From Hymenopellis radicata (lineage: Eukaryota; Basidiomycota; Agaricomycetes; Agaricales; Physalacriaceae), in contig JADNRX010000113.1 in NCBI GenBank assembly GCA_015501595.1, forward strand, positions 83,831-147,830: DNA of 64,000 nt. The letters run 5' to 3'. A program made the translations under genes and the position numbers. The notes beneath the pieces are model-generated. The model was not told where the DNA came from and ran no database searches. It saw only the letters and a program-made list of their open reading frames with translations. Position 1 is the stretch's first letter. Each line of letters opens with the position of its first letter. This document shows, one piece after another, positions 45,949-56,978 of the stretch.

Positions 45949-46751
45949 GGCTAAAGCGTCAGCGACGATGACGGGAGAATCGTTGCAGCGTAGCCGAGGA
46001 CTAGCACCAAAACCACGTCAGATTCCAGCAGCTAAAGAAGTCGGATTGCACGAACTTTTTGCCCTGCGGCGCAATTCCTTGCTGCCGATGTATTCCTTCG
46101 CATTTTGTGCCGTTTGAAGGCAATGGAATTCTGATTTTCTGTTCTGGGAGAATTGAGATGGACTTGTATCTGCTGGCATCCGAGGCGCGCTGATTCAAGA
46201 GTTGTCATGTTGTTGTTTTCATGCTGTCTGTTTGAGTTTGTAAACCGAATTCGAGGAATGGCAAAAAAAATAAAATAAGTTGGTTCTCAAACTTCGAGAG
46301 GACTAACGCCTGTATATGAAATGGATGTAGTCGCCGTTTTCTCCATGATCATATAACTTTCGACATGGGTCAATACTCGCCAGCTTGTGTAAGTGGCGGC
46401 AGAACGACATGCGTCAGCTTCTGTGAGTGGCGGCAGAATGGACACGCCGATAGGCGTTAGCTCTCAGAGCCCGCCGGTCACTGATTCGAATTCCACTAAT
46501 GTCGTAGGTACGCAAAGTCGAATTCAAAGGGGAAATAAGGAAGGACGTACTGTAGTGTCACAACGAGATACTTCATGCGAATAGTAGAAAAGGGCGTCAA
46601 GCGACACCTAGCAAAACAAATCGGGAAATGGACTCTGGTGACATAGATGAAGAGAGGGATGCTGTGTATCCGCTACGCGACCCGGTCATTGGACTCGCAA
46701 AGTCAGTAAAGCTTCCTTCCTGGAGCAATCGAGGTCCAAAGAGTGGAACTA
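45949..46751. other. no recognisable gene
   Basis: Flank between the hAT element and arm B. Contains an A-rich run near 46263 and two copies of a GTGAGTGGCGGCAGAA-like word (46390-46440). Confidence 0.4.
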
Positions 46752-47860
46752 GTGTCATCACGAATTTGACGACGTGGATGGCACCCAGCCGAAAGAAACG
46801 CGTCGACTACATGTGTAATCCCACGCGTCGGCCCCCGTTTGGCAGATAGTGTGCCCTCTTTAGCTGATAGACGGAGTCGGGCGCCACGTACAAGACAAGC
46901 GAGGCCCCGAGCATGAGAGTATGCCTCTTCGCGTCCTCCTGCTGGTCCGTCGAGCGCGTTTTTGGGACCTGCGCCTCCACGATCCTGGGGAGCGATCAAG
47001 AACCACGCGGTGCTCGCCCACATTCTTACAGTCCATATCTTGATGCCTTGCTCTGAGAAAGAGCAAGACAAACGCGCGTATTCTTTCCTGACGATTAGGT
47101 GAATGGCTATAATTAGACACAAGATAAATACACACTTTGCATGCCTAGAAATTCACGAGACTGATAGGCCTCGAAGACAGAGGAGAAGATATGCTTTCGG
47201 TATAACAATTCGCTACTGCAGATCTTGTCAAACCACGCCAAGCCGCGGCATGCGATACTTCCTCTCTGCGCGCGCGCCAAGATCTGGGAAGACAAAGAAG
47301 CCTCACGACGTTGACTCCGATCCTTTAGAATGTGCAGTGACGACACGACCGCGCTGGATGCCGTCCTGAACGGCAGTCAATCATGGGCAGTAAACAAGAT
47401 TAGACACTACACTTACATGCAATTCTTGGCGGAGGATCGATGAGACGGCGATCCGTGCGGCTTAGGGTGGAGAAAACCAGTCAGCGCAGATTCCACAGCA
47501 GTACGTGGTGCTGCTCATATTGGCAGCAGCGACGCATGAAGAAGTCGCGCTCAGCGAGGTGATGACGGAGAGGTTAGACGGCTCTGAATGTGCTAATAGT
47601 TTCCACGCGCACCCTGAGGTTAAATAATGATGAGAAAGCCGACTATCGACTATCAAAATGTGTTATCGCTGAGCAGACAGGGCGGGAGACTAAGGAGCAG
47701 TTGGCAGTAGCAAGCCACAGTGCACGAAGTGGCGTTATGAGGCTGCGAGAGTGTAAATACGTTCAGCGGGGGACGTTGATGATGGAGGATAATAAGCGCC
47801 TCACATGGGACGGGATTGCCCACGGGATTTGACGGGATTTTTAGAATCTCGAAGACGGTC
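46752..47860 (-). repeat. long inverted repeat, arm B
   Basis: Reverse-oriented partner of arm A. The half nearer 46.8-47.4 kb is essentially identical to arm A; beyond 47.4 kb there are small indels. In this arm the exon-like text reads MSSTTYCCGICADWFSPP without the stop seen in arm A. The two arms enclose 10.6 kb containing two gene models and the hAT transposon. Confidence 0.85.
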
Positions 47861-49390
47861 CCGAGGCGCGAGATTCGCAACTTAGCGATTGAAGTGACAA
47901 TCGCTGGGATGTCATTCTTCTTCTTCTTCAGGAGCGCGCGCAGGTGGAGGACTAGAGCGATCGCGGATTACTTGATTGGGCGAATTGGGGCCTCCCAGCC
48001 TCTCAACAGGCTGGGTACCCCCGTGGTTATATAACCAGTGAAATATGGCACGAGGCGGCTATCTATACTCTATGTATCAAGGTCTGTATTACGTTGAAGT
48101 AGAGACTGCGAGAACTAGTTTGGATCTCCAGGACACCAGGTCGGGAGCTGCTCCGCCTTGAGACCGTCTGGCAAGATGACGCACTCTCCTTTCCGATGCA
48201 TACGAGGGCAGTGGCGGGACAGTGCAGACTTTACGGCATAGCGGACATTCATATCGCTTCCGCCTCTTCTGCCACCGTTGAAGGCAGGAAGCGCAGAAGA
48301 CATGACCACATACATTCCTAAATACAGATAAGCAGAGTGAAACAAGAGCAAGCGACGCTTACATGTAAGGGCATGTATTTAGTTGTTGACAAATGGGACA
48401 CTGGTGCTGCGTTTCCCGGTGGTCACGAAGGTCTTGAATTTTGGACCGAATGATCTAAACCTTGTCAGAATGATTGAGGAGTCGGTGACGTCAGAAGCAT
48501 ACTTTAAGCTTCGTCTCAAGTTCAGCTACACGGCAATGAGCCTCCCGGAGGTGTTTCGCCACCGCCTCTTTGCTCGGAGTGGGTCGGGGGGGACCAGTTG
48601 GACGACGAGGCATGATAAGGTGGGCTATTCAAGGAATCGAAATGCTGATAGCGTAGAGCGTACAGCGCGATTATATATAGCTCCAGAGGGCCAAAAGAGC
48701 GTTGCGAGATACTAGCAGGGCGAGGCGAGAATGAAGTCTTTGTCAGAATTTAGAGAAAGGCATCCCATCACAATGAAAAAAAGACGTTAGTTATCCAGGT
48801 TGAAAGGCGTGTTAGGATCCAATAAATGCTTTTGAAAGTGGTCCTTTGATCACGTGTCATAAACGCCCTGCCGATCCGAAAGCAAACCCCCTGATCGGCC
48901 CCTGATCGCCCCATCGCGGTTTTAATTCGGTGATAGCAGATGATACACACTCCAAGCTCCTGGCTTTCGACACTTTTCCTTGTAGCTATTAGGAACCTCA
49001 TGGCAAAACCATTGCAAGGATATGCCCACCAAGGGCCCCTGGTTTAATCGCGCGTAGGTTGAATTCGGGATTCGGTCCGGTTCACCGTTTACATCACCTG
49101 GTCGCGCCAGTGGTACTTACAAGCGCCTGCGCACTCTCATTATCATCTTGTTTGACGACCTACCGGAGACTTTATTGCCACTCCATCTTACTTCCTCTCC
49201 CTTTGAGCCCTGTACACCCTGGGAACAGGATCTGTATACCCTTTGAACAGGATCTGTACACCCTTTGAACAGGATCCGTCTACACGCAACTTGCCTGCCC
49301 TTTCATTCAGATTTTCATGCCACTCCTCTTTTAAACTCAAAGTCATGCAAAAGTCTAAAACCTTCACTACCACTCCCACTCGCTTGCACC
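47861..49390. other. no recognisable gene
   Basis: A (TTC)n run at 47917-47930. A minus frame at 48115-48351 (SALPAFNGGRRGGSDMNVRY) and a plus frame at 48383-48715 have no recognisable motif. Confidence 0.35.
49211..49276. repeat. three tandem 22-bp repeats
   Basis: TGTAYACCCTTTGAACAGGATC occurs at 49211 (with two changes), 49233 and 49255, directly upstream of the F-box gene, probably in its 5' leader or promoter. Confidence 0.9.
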
Positions 49391-50620
49391 ATGAAAGCCG
49401 ACTCCAAAAGTTTCTTCGCTGCAGGACGTTCCAGCCCTTATTCGCGCCCTGCCTCTTACTCCCAACGATACCATGGCGCTGGAGATAGGTTCGGAAACAT
49501 CGGCCTTGCTGAGGAGGTGTCTCAGTTGCTGGATGCCACTCCTCCGGAACTCGGACAGCTCAGCAATTCTTGCATCATCTTTCCGGTTCGCGACATGTGG
49601 CTGACAGAGGTTTCCCAGCTGGAAAGTCTGCCGACTGAGGTGCTCATCTTGGTACTTACACCTCTCTGAAGATTGCTAGTCTTTGACACCTTCTAGATCC
49701 TTCAAATGCTTCATCCCAGCGACTTGTTGCGACTCATCAGGGTGAATGGCTATTTCCGGCGCTTGCTATTATGCCACTCTGCTCGAGACATATGGAAGCG
49801 GTGTCAAACAATGGCTACACCTCCTTCTTGTAAGCTCCCCAAAGATCACTCCCTCAACACCGCCAATTTGGCGCACCTTTTCTGGGGGGACCTTTGTACG
49901 GTATGTCATCCTTTGGAATTGGTATCGACGTGCTCAATAAGATAATTGGGCGTTAGTTATGCCACACCATGTCCGCCTCTGACGACCTTGTGTCGGACTT
50001 CACATTTTGTATTCGTTATTGTCGGTCTTGTTTTGGAAAGCAGTCAGTACCTCCTTTGGACACCTACATGATGGATTCTGACAAGCTTCTAGAATTATGA
50101 CGCGAGACCGTCTGAAACAGCTCCTGGAACCAAGTGATCGACCATTTTTGACTCAGACATTTCACGTCCTTCAGCACAGTAGTAAGTTCACTTAACGACC
50201 TTCAACTGGCCATCCATCTGATAACCTTGTAAGGGGGACATTTTCCAGCAGGAGCTTGCTTCGCTCGCGATTTTTTCTCCATGCTGTATCTGATGAAGCA
50301 AACTAAGTCAATACGGGAGAAGATTGTATGTCTTCGGGCTTGCTCAGACTTTTTCAAGGATTCAAAGAGGCGCCACACCATTGATGTAAGTCAGTTCAAA
50401 CCCATAGCACCTCACTCAACGGATCCATAGGAGACATGGCCATTCGACGCGTCTGAGTGGCATCTGAAGGGCATGAGATCCAGGACGACGGGCTCTGAGG
50501 TTGCAAGGAAAGAGCCATAGCACAGGACCGCAGCGACAACATAGTCCGAATGTACCGTAGACAACTAGAATATTCTATGACGGAAAGAAGGGAACTCCTC
50601 CCGTATAAAGTAATGCGGAT
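49391..50620 (+). pseudogene. F-box protein gene, 3' part damaged
   Basis: Start MKADSKSFFAAGRSSPYSRP. The F-box spans an intron: LESLPTEVLI, then QMLHPSDLLRLIRVNGYFRR and LLLCHSARDIWKRC, the typical leucine/proline-rich SKP1-binding pattern (SCF ubiquitin-ligase adaptor). Downstream exons show the cysteine-rich zone common in agaricomycete F-box proteins (HLFWGDLCTVC, SDFTFCIRYCRSCFGKQ), then MTRDRLKQLLEPSDRPFLTQ and FFSMLYLMKQTKSIREKIVC. The last exon (50431-50610), reading NIVRMYRRQLEYSMTERREL, contains two in-frame TGA codons upstream, so the C-terminus is probably lost. The rest could still yield a truncated adaptor. Confidence 0.55.
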
Positions 50621-51690
50621 TGGGCAAGTACTCATCACGGGAGAGGACGGAAGCCGCATATGATGGGGAACCACAGGAAGGATCCGGACGACGAGTGGAA
50701 TATTGACAGACGAAGGTGTGGGCAACTGATGTGTCGGGGGCGCGAACTAGGCGGTAGACCCATGCACTGTATTGAAGGCTGGCGTACTAAGACTCTGGGC
50801 GAAGTCTTATCGGTTGCCTTGACCTCGTGGAAAAGATTGGGCATCAGAATCCTCCCGCTCTCCGAAGGAAAGGCCTCGCCACCTGGGGAGTATCAGGTTG
50901 ACTGAGACGGTTGTTGTCTGCAAGTGGGGCATGAGAGGTACTGTGACCATGTTTGCCATTAGAATCTCTGGGTGGAACGGCGCGGTGCGCAGTCGCCATT
51001 ACGGATGGGGGGTGGAGATGGGCGTCGCCTGCGTTGGCGGGGCTTACGGCTCTGCGGGTGAGAATTTTACGGGGAGGTCGGTATGGGCATAGTGGAGATG
51101 TGCGCCGCCTGCGTTGGCAGGGCTGACCTTGGCGAGAAAGTCGTCTGAGATCCGGCGTCGCCTGCGTAGGCAGGGCTTAACAGCGTCAGTCCGTGATGAG
51201 GGCTAGAAATGGTGAGTTGGGAGTTCAAAAACGAGACAAAGTTCGCACCTGTAACGACAACGGCGCGTCCTCGTCAATCCCAGGAGAGGGCTCCCACTGG
51301 CCCAATAAGCGGCATTTGGTCGGGCTCTGAGGCAGCAATGATGGTAAGAGGTGAAGGGTGTATCACGTTGATCGGGACGGCCAGTTTGTCCAAGACGCAG
51401 TCAGAGTCGGATACACGCCGACGACGGTGGTGAAGGAGGTTAGACTGTGCTCGAGAGCACAGTCTGGAACAGCTTACGGTCGTCGTAGTTGGGAGAGCTG
51501 ATGAGGCTCAAGCCTTCCGCGTGGAAGTCCAACTCAGACCGCCTCGGAGTCCAAGGAAAGTCGGGGAAGGGCGCAGGTTTATATAGGAGAGAATGTTGAT
51601 GCTAACCAAAGCGTGTCAAACGGCACGGACGCTCAGTCACATGACTCGACGGGGATCGCGATCGAAGAAAGATCTTCATCATTGACATTC
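50621..51690. other. no recognisable gene; short GC-rich repeats
   Basis: GTCGCCTGCGTTGGCGGGGC-like words recur at about 51023, 51107 and 51155. Open frames are short and Gly/Arg-rich. The last ~100 bp should hold the promoter of the Ulp1-like gene. Confidence 0.45.
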
Positions 51691-53134
51691 ATGCCGCCCA
51701 AGCGTCGATCTAAACGAAAAGTCTCCGGTGGGGCCGAACGTGGTCCACCGGCTAAACGTGTTCAAGTCGACTTAACTCGTAAGTTCTCCAGACAAGCAGG
51801 AAATCAAGATCTGACCAGAGATGGAACTTGAAGGCGAACAAAAGCTTTACCAAGACGTCCTGGACGATATCAAAACTTGGGATGAGATCAGACGTAGTCG
51901 GATCACCGTGGATTCTGTGGCCGATGCATTCAATAGCCTGGCTGAACGCTTGGGGACTAGTCTTCTCACAGTTTATCCCAACCCATCTGTGGAGGACTAC
52001 CAGCGATTGGACTTCACCCTCTCCGACGTGTTATATTTCACCATTGATGCCCATGAACTTCCCAACCGCCATTTGCACAGGGAGCTCGCGCGCGCTCTAG
52101 TCTCTGCGCGTGAAGTCGTGCACAGTCTGCGCAATGCTATGTTTCTCATGGCCCTTAACCGTCCAAGCCTAGTCCGAGAATTGGTTGCTCTGGTGAGTCA
52201 CCATCTGAATCCCAAGCTTTTGCAGCTGAGCGCTTTCTAAGGCCAAGCTCGAGATGCAAACTGTAATCCAGCCTCCGGCTCCCAAGCTAGACAAGCCTGA
52301 GCAGCTGGAGTGTTTGCTACCAGAACATTGGTTGAACGCCCATGTCCTGAACTACTTTGTGGATGCCTGGACTCTCCAGGGGGCCCCAACTCGCATTGTG
52401 GCGGAGACATTTCTCTGCACAACACATTTTCTAGATGACGAGGGGCGCCCTCTTTCAGAACTACGAGAGCGCACCCAGGCCGTCATAGGAAAGAGGGCAC
52501 AGACTAAGAATTGGTTCAACTATAAAGTGCGTCGTGAATCTTCCTTATTGAGATAAGACCTTCATGATAGGAAAAGGTGGCTAATCCGGTGCATGCATGT
52601 ACTCGGCTGCTTTTGCCTTTACACAAGGATAAGAATCACTGGGTTGTTTTCTTTGTCGACTTGGAGACTCAGAAAATGGCTTTGCTGGATAGCCTAACCC
52701 CCGATCCCGAGTTTGAGACTGGTGTCGCCAAGGTTCGCGTATCTCAGCATCACCCTTCCAGTATCTGACGCTCTTACATACAGCTCGTTACAAAAGTTCT
52801 GGACCTTATCCTTCCGGAAGCTCAGATTTTCACATTGGTGAAGACACAGGTACGTTAACAAACGTGTTTGTAGTGAGAGATTCACCCCGTGCGTTAGATT
52901 CCACGGCAGCAAAATGTAGTGGACTGTGGTATCCACACTCTGGCTTGGTTAGAACATCTTCTCTACGGAGAGCCATGCCCGTATGATGGCTCAGCTACAT
53001 TTACTAGTACTCAGCTTGCCAAGTCTGCACGATCTGCAGGGGGATACCGAGCGCACTTCGCTCAGGAATTCTTTAAATTTCTCAAGCATAGCGATATGAT
53101 AAGACTAGAGGTGATATCAGATTCCGAACTGTAA
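51691..53134 (+). CDS. Ulp1/SENP-type (C48) cysteine protease
   Basis: Six exons join cleanly: 51691-51778, 51819-52192, 52242-52526, 52571-52732, 52784-52849 and 52898-53134, giving 403 residues with no stop or slip. The N-terminus is a basic, nuclear-localisation-like MPPKRRSKRK. A helical middle (LGTSLLTVYPNPSVEDYQRL) precedes the protease: WLNAHVLNYFVDAW, the catalytic histidine in HKDKNHWVVFFVDL, aspartate in MALLDSL, oxyanion glutamine and catalytic cysteine in IPRQQNVVDCGIHTLAWLEH. All four active-site positions are present. C48 proteases remove or mature SUMO-like (and some other ubiquitin-like) proteins by cutting after Gly-Gly; expanded, transposon-linked versions are common in agaricomycetes. 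Introns 40-51 nt. The most convincingly intact gene in the window; 5.8 kb downstream of the ubiquitin-like-bearing hAT element. Confidence 0.85.
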
Positions 53135-53511
53135 ACAATGACAACAAATAGAACGACTACTGGAATGTAAACATGCGTGTTTAGGCATTTAAAAGGATTG
53201 GATTCAATCAGAAAGTGCTAAAGAGAGAGAAAGAGAATCCAATACTTACCTGGATACGGCACAGGAACTGCCAGGGTGTATACACTCATCTCGATCCAGA
53301 CTCTCTGCATATACTCCCTGGATCACCCACGCCCAACGGTACTGATTGACCGTCTCCTCCTTGTCCACCCATCGCTTCGACCTTCCGCTCTATGGTCCAG
53401 CCCACTCCACGCAGCCTATGGCGAAGCCATCGGCGCCGTAAACGCGAATCGTCAAATGCTTGAAGGGCAACGAGTCAGTCGACTCGGGGGGGAAATGGTG
53501 AAGATAAGACG
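53135..53511. other. intergenic
   Basis: 3' flank of the protease gene and left flank of the MITE; no coding evidence. Confidence 0.4.
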
Positions 53512-53519
53512 GCCTGAGA

Positions 53520-53945
53520 TAGAGATCACCACGAGTCCTGACTCGAGTCGATTCGTGACTCATGCGGCGAGTACTCATGGGGGTCAAAGGCTGTTCATGA
53601 CTCGCGCATAACTCAAGTCCCCCTGACTCACGAGTCGAGTCGAGTCGAGTATTTGACCCTGCGAGTCCGAGTTGATTCGCGAGTACTCTCCAGACTCATG
53701 TAGTATATTGCTGTAGTTAAACCTTATTTAAGCTATTTAGCAGGTATTTTCAGTGATTCATGTGTTCATGCACGAGTCAACACGAGTCAGGACACGAGTC
53801 AGATATTAGCCTTAGGCTGTTCATGACTCTCGCCTGACTCGAGTCCCCCTGACTCACGAGTCGAGTCGAGTCGAGTATTTGACCCTGCGAGTCCGAGTTG
53901 ATTCGCGAGTACTCTCCAGACTCATGCGACTCGTGGTGATCTCTA
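53520..53945. mobile_element. hAT-type MITE with 8-bp target duplication
   Basis: Ends TAGAGATCACCACGAGTC (53520-53537) and GACTCGTGGTGATCTCTA (53928-53945) are perfect 18-bp inverted repeats. GCCTGAGA flanks both sides (53512-53519 and 53946-53953), exactly the 8-bp duplication made by hAT transposases. Inside, a 113-bp segment is directly repeated (53588-53700 and 53814-53926), and GAGTCGAGTCGAGTCGAGTA clusters occur twice. No coding capacity. Its terminus resembles, but is not identical to, that of the full hAT element, so a different transposase probably moved it. Confidence 0.93.
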
Positions 53946-53953
53946 GCCTGAGA

Positions 53954-55512
53954 TGCGGTAACGAAACTCAGTGTTCAAGGAAACGCAAAGAAAACGAGAA
54001 GAACATACATCAACAGAAAGATGCAGGCCCGCCCATCGAAATCGGCCTCGTATTGCGCAACGCTATAATCATCCCTAAACTCACCGTAAGGCTAATGAAC
54101 ATATCTGCGGGTACAGGTAGGCCTGCATCACCCCTTCGTTGTCTTCAAGAAAAGTTGAACTGTTGAACAGTCTAAGAACAAGGAAAAGGAATGTAACGTC
54201 ATCCGCCACGAGGGCGCTGGCCAATGCGCCGAATATCGTGTACATTGCCATCACGCCGATCGAGTCCAAGGCGATGTTGAGACCATCGAGCAGAGTGCAC
54301 TAATTAACGATGAGTGAACAGTCCAACATAATCGGTAGAAGCAATTTACCATGGCGGATACCGGGATACGATGAGCTTGGAATCTTGATGAGATTCAGCG
54401 ACGGTACAGTGACAATGACCAGAAGCCCGACAGCCCGAGCATCACAGCGGTACTAGTGGGAGAAAGAGGAGACCAGACGTGGAAGAAGGGAAGCAAAAAC
54501 TACGCGAGGGTCTGTCCCAACTCGTTCGAACCAGATCCAGATCTCTGGGAGGAAAGACGTCCTCATTCCCAGACTATTCGTTTGGCTTTGGGCGCCGCAT
54601 TTCCTGAACTGGACACGCCGCACGAAAGTTAGTTTTTGGGAAAAACTTGTTCCATTCCAAGTCTAACGAGGCCGAATATCTTGGCCAATATGAGATGTAA
54701 GTAGATCTTGGAGGGATATGAGTTGACGTGGAGGAAGAAATAGAATTGGAACGTACTCTACGCACGCCAGCCCGAATTAAAATCTCATCGAGCGGACAAA
54801 CACCAGCGTCAGACCGCATGACGTTAGGCAGCGTCTCCCATCGAGTCACCACGTAAACTTCCTCACCCCAATGTAGAAATGGAACCAGCAGGAGTCCCCG
54901 TCGAAAGAAGTTATTCCGTCGAACGAGGATCCAGAATCACTTGATCGTACGCTATTGTAGCGCTGCCAAAGGAAGCCCGGGGAAAGAAGATGTCGAAGAT
55001 GAGGGATGGATGTAAGCAACAAAAGGCTTGTGTCAACCCACCCAGTGGGCCTCAGTGGGCGGAGACGTCTAGTATATTCACCGCCCGTCTAGGAATCAAT
55101 ATTAACTACTTGTTACAACGAAACAAAGAACATTGCCTATTGTCCTAGTTATCTGGCGATGAGTGTGGCGTCTAATGTTACGTGGTCCTCAAAGTCTTGT
55201 TGACATCGTTATCGGCCGCGCCAAGCAGGTTGTAGGTCAATACCTCCACGAAGGGATTGCTGAGTTGAAGGGTTTTGGTGCACTCTGTGAAACGCCAGAT
55301 TGCATGAAGGTATGCGAACTACAGCAGCTGACCGTGATTACACTTAGCTATATAAGGACTTGGATAAATCGAAGAAGCAAGTGCAGGAAAGTGAGATGAG
55401 CGAAGCACTTACTCGATGGTATTCACAGACATGCCTTCTGGATGAGCTGATCGTCATCCAGAATGAAGTCAGGCTCGTCGTCATGATGGCTGGGGGTTAG
55501 TACCTCTAATAA
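53954..55512. other. unrecognised, possibly decayed membrane-protein gene
   Basis: Minus-strand exon-like text at 54300-54170 (LLDGLNIALDSIGVMAMYTI, FGALASALVADDVTFLFLVL) is hydrophobic, and pieces near 54740-54600 read YISYWPRYSASLDLEWNKFF. Frames break repeatedly. No family can be named. Confidence 0.3.
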
Positions 55513-55605
55513 AAACTCATCGCCCGCTCATCGCCGCTCTTAATCGGGCCGATCCCACCGAGTACAAACAGGGAACAACAGATCGACGAACGTATTTCTC
55601 CTCTA
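55513..55605 (-). repeat. dispersed repeat R1, copy d (partial)
   Basis: 93-bp copy with CATCGCCCGCTCATCGCC and ATCGGGCCGATCCCACC. It ends at ATTTCTCCTC, where a foldback structure and the second DUF6589 copy begin. Confidence 0.7.
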
Positions 55606-55690
55606 GCCTCTGTGAGAACAGCTGAACTTTTTAGCCTGGGTACCTGCTCTAGTAGGAGGGAAGACAATCCTCACAGAGGAGAAATAGGTT
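55586..55690. repeat. foldback with inverted 53-bp loop
   Basis: CCTCTGTGAG (55607-55616) and CTCACAGAGG (55670-55679) are exact inverted repeats; matching TATTTCTCCTCT and AGAGGAGAAATA extend the arms outward except for a 7-bp interruption on the left. The loop (GAACAGCTGAAC... to ...AGACAATC) is the 5632-5686 segment of copy 1, but inverted relative to the rest of copy 2. Confidence 0.7.
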
Positions 55691-55729
55691 CGGAGCAAGC
55701 CCCCGTTCGAACCGGGAACCGATGTGTTC

Positions 55730-56679
55730 CATGTAGAGATCATCCATCGCCCCGCCAAACCCTATCGGTTGAAAAATTTAAACCAGCTTCGTTCTAAAAT
55801 CTTGCGAAGCTCCGCTGTGGTCTCGTACTTCCACTGTAGCAAGACTTCTGCGCACTCTCTGGCGTAATTATGTTGCCCTGCGCCACGGAATCCAAGGCAC
55901 CAGAACTTCATCACCCTCAGGACGCGTCCAATGCATCACGAATGAAGAATGCGTCGTGAGCAGCCCAGTCATCTTTCCTTTTCTTGGCCTGATCTGCAGC
56001 ATCGTTCTCAGCAATATCCGTGACGAGAGATTTTAATTCGTCGAGCGTTGGTTCCCACTGTCGCGAAGTATTCCATGTTCGCCTTTTTTTCGAATCCTAC
56101 AACGAAGTGACTTAGTGAGAACAATCTTTTACTTTGAGCATCGTAACTGACATATGTAATAATATATAGTATTCGAGCAATCAGCGAATGTCGGATGGGT
56201 GACTTTGAGGCTGCGTAGTTTGGCTTGCTGGCATCCCAGGTTCGGTTAAGCCAGTCCTTGTGGGCTTGGAGACATGTGGGATCTTGCACCGGACTATGTC
56301 CGTAGTGGGTACGCATAACCATGTGAGTCGCTTGCAATGCATAATGCCAGAGAGTACTTAGCGGGAATCCGTACTCCAGGCGTTCCATAGGCGTAACGTC
56401 ATCGCTGCGATGGTCAGACGAGTCGGGCGCTGAACCAGCCCGCGGTTGACAGAGAGACAAACTGGCCCGAGGGATTGAAGCGCAATACGGACAGATTCGC
56501 GCATGGTCAACAAATTTTGGCGACCCAAGCCCCGCCTGTCTGCGCAAAGCGCAGTATGACTGGCGGTGCGTTTTCATGACACTATCTTCCCTTATGATGA
56601 GAGCTCCCAACAGCTTAGGTGGACACGGAACCGTGAATGGTACGCGTCGAGGTCTCCATCGCTTTGCTTTGCCCTTCAC
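55730..56679 (-). pseudogene. DUF6589-like gene, second copy, disrupted
   Basis: Reverse-oriented duplicate of 4654-5640. It keeps ATHMVMRTHYGHSPVQDPTC, the extra residues in ARICPYCASIPR and the tryptophan codon (55900-55902) that is a stop in copy 1. It lacks about 46 bp between RDAL and CVLRVMKFW, has a TAG (55762-55764) where FNRW would continue, and loses homology after LYMEH at about 55730. The helicase insertion and C-terminal part of copy 1 are absent. Both copies are dead by different routes; the shared ancestor was probably intact or nearly so. Confidence 0.7.
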
Positions 56680-56978
56680 TCAGCCTTCACTTCACCTTCC
56701 ACCAGCATCCTTGACAATATCCAGCGCGGGATTCGGGACGATGCAGCGGCCAGCGGCGAGCGAAATCCGATGATGGACCCGGAGGCTCTTTCAGTAGATT
56801 GTCGAACAAACGGGCACGGAGCTGTAGCTGCAAAAGCCGAGCCTTGCTGGAGCAGACCCTGCATATATATGGGCCCGTTCAACTTCCTGCATGCAGCTGT
56901 GCAGCTGCTGCAAGTGTTCCACGGCCCGCTCGACATCGACACCATATCAAGCTGTCTTTTCTCTGAATCTTAGGCAGA
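56680..56978 (-). repeat. segmental duplication, copy 2, 5' side of DUF6589
   Basis: Continuation of the duplicated block (counterpart of 4355-4653). A 135-codon plus frame through here is also open in copy 1 but is antisense and judged non-coding. The block ends exactly where PDR transporter text starts. Confidence 0.6.

Noticed and set aside
51691..53134. Protease gene as an adenovirus-like or viral C48 protease
   Set aside because: Six introns and a basic N-terminus fit a fungal nuclear gene; no viral genes accompany it.
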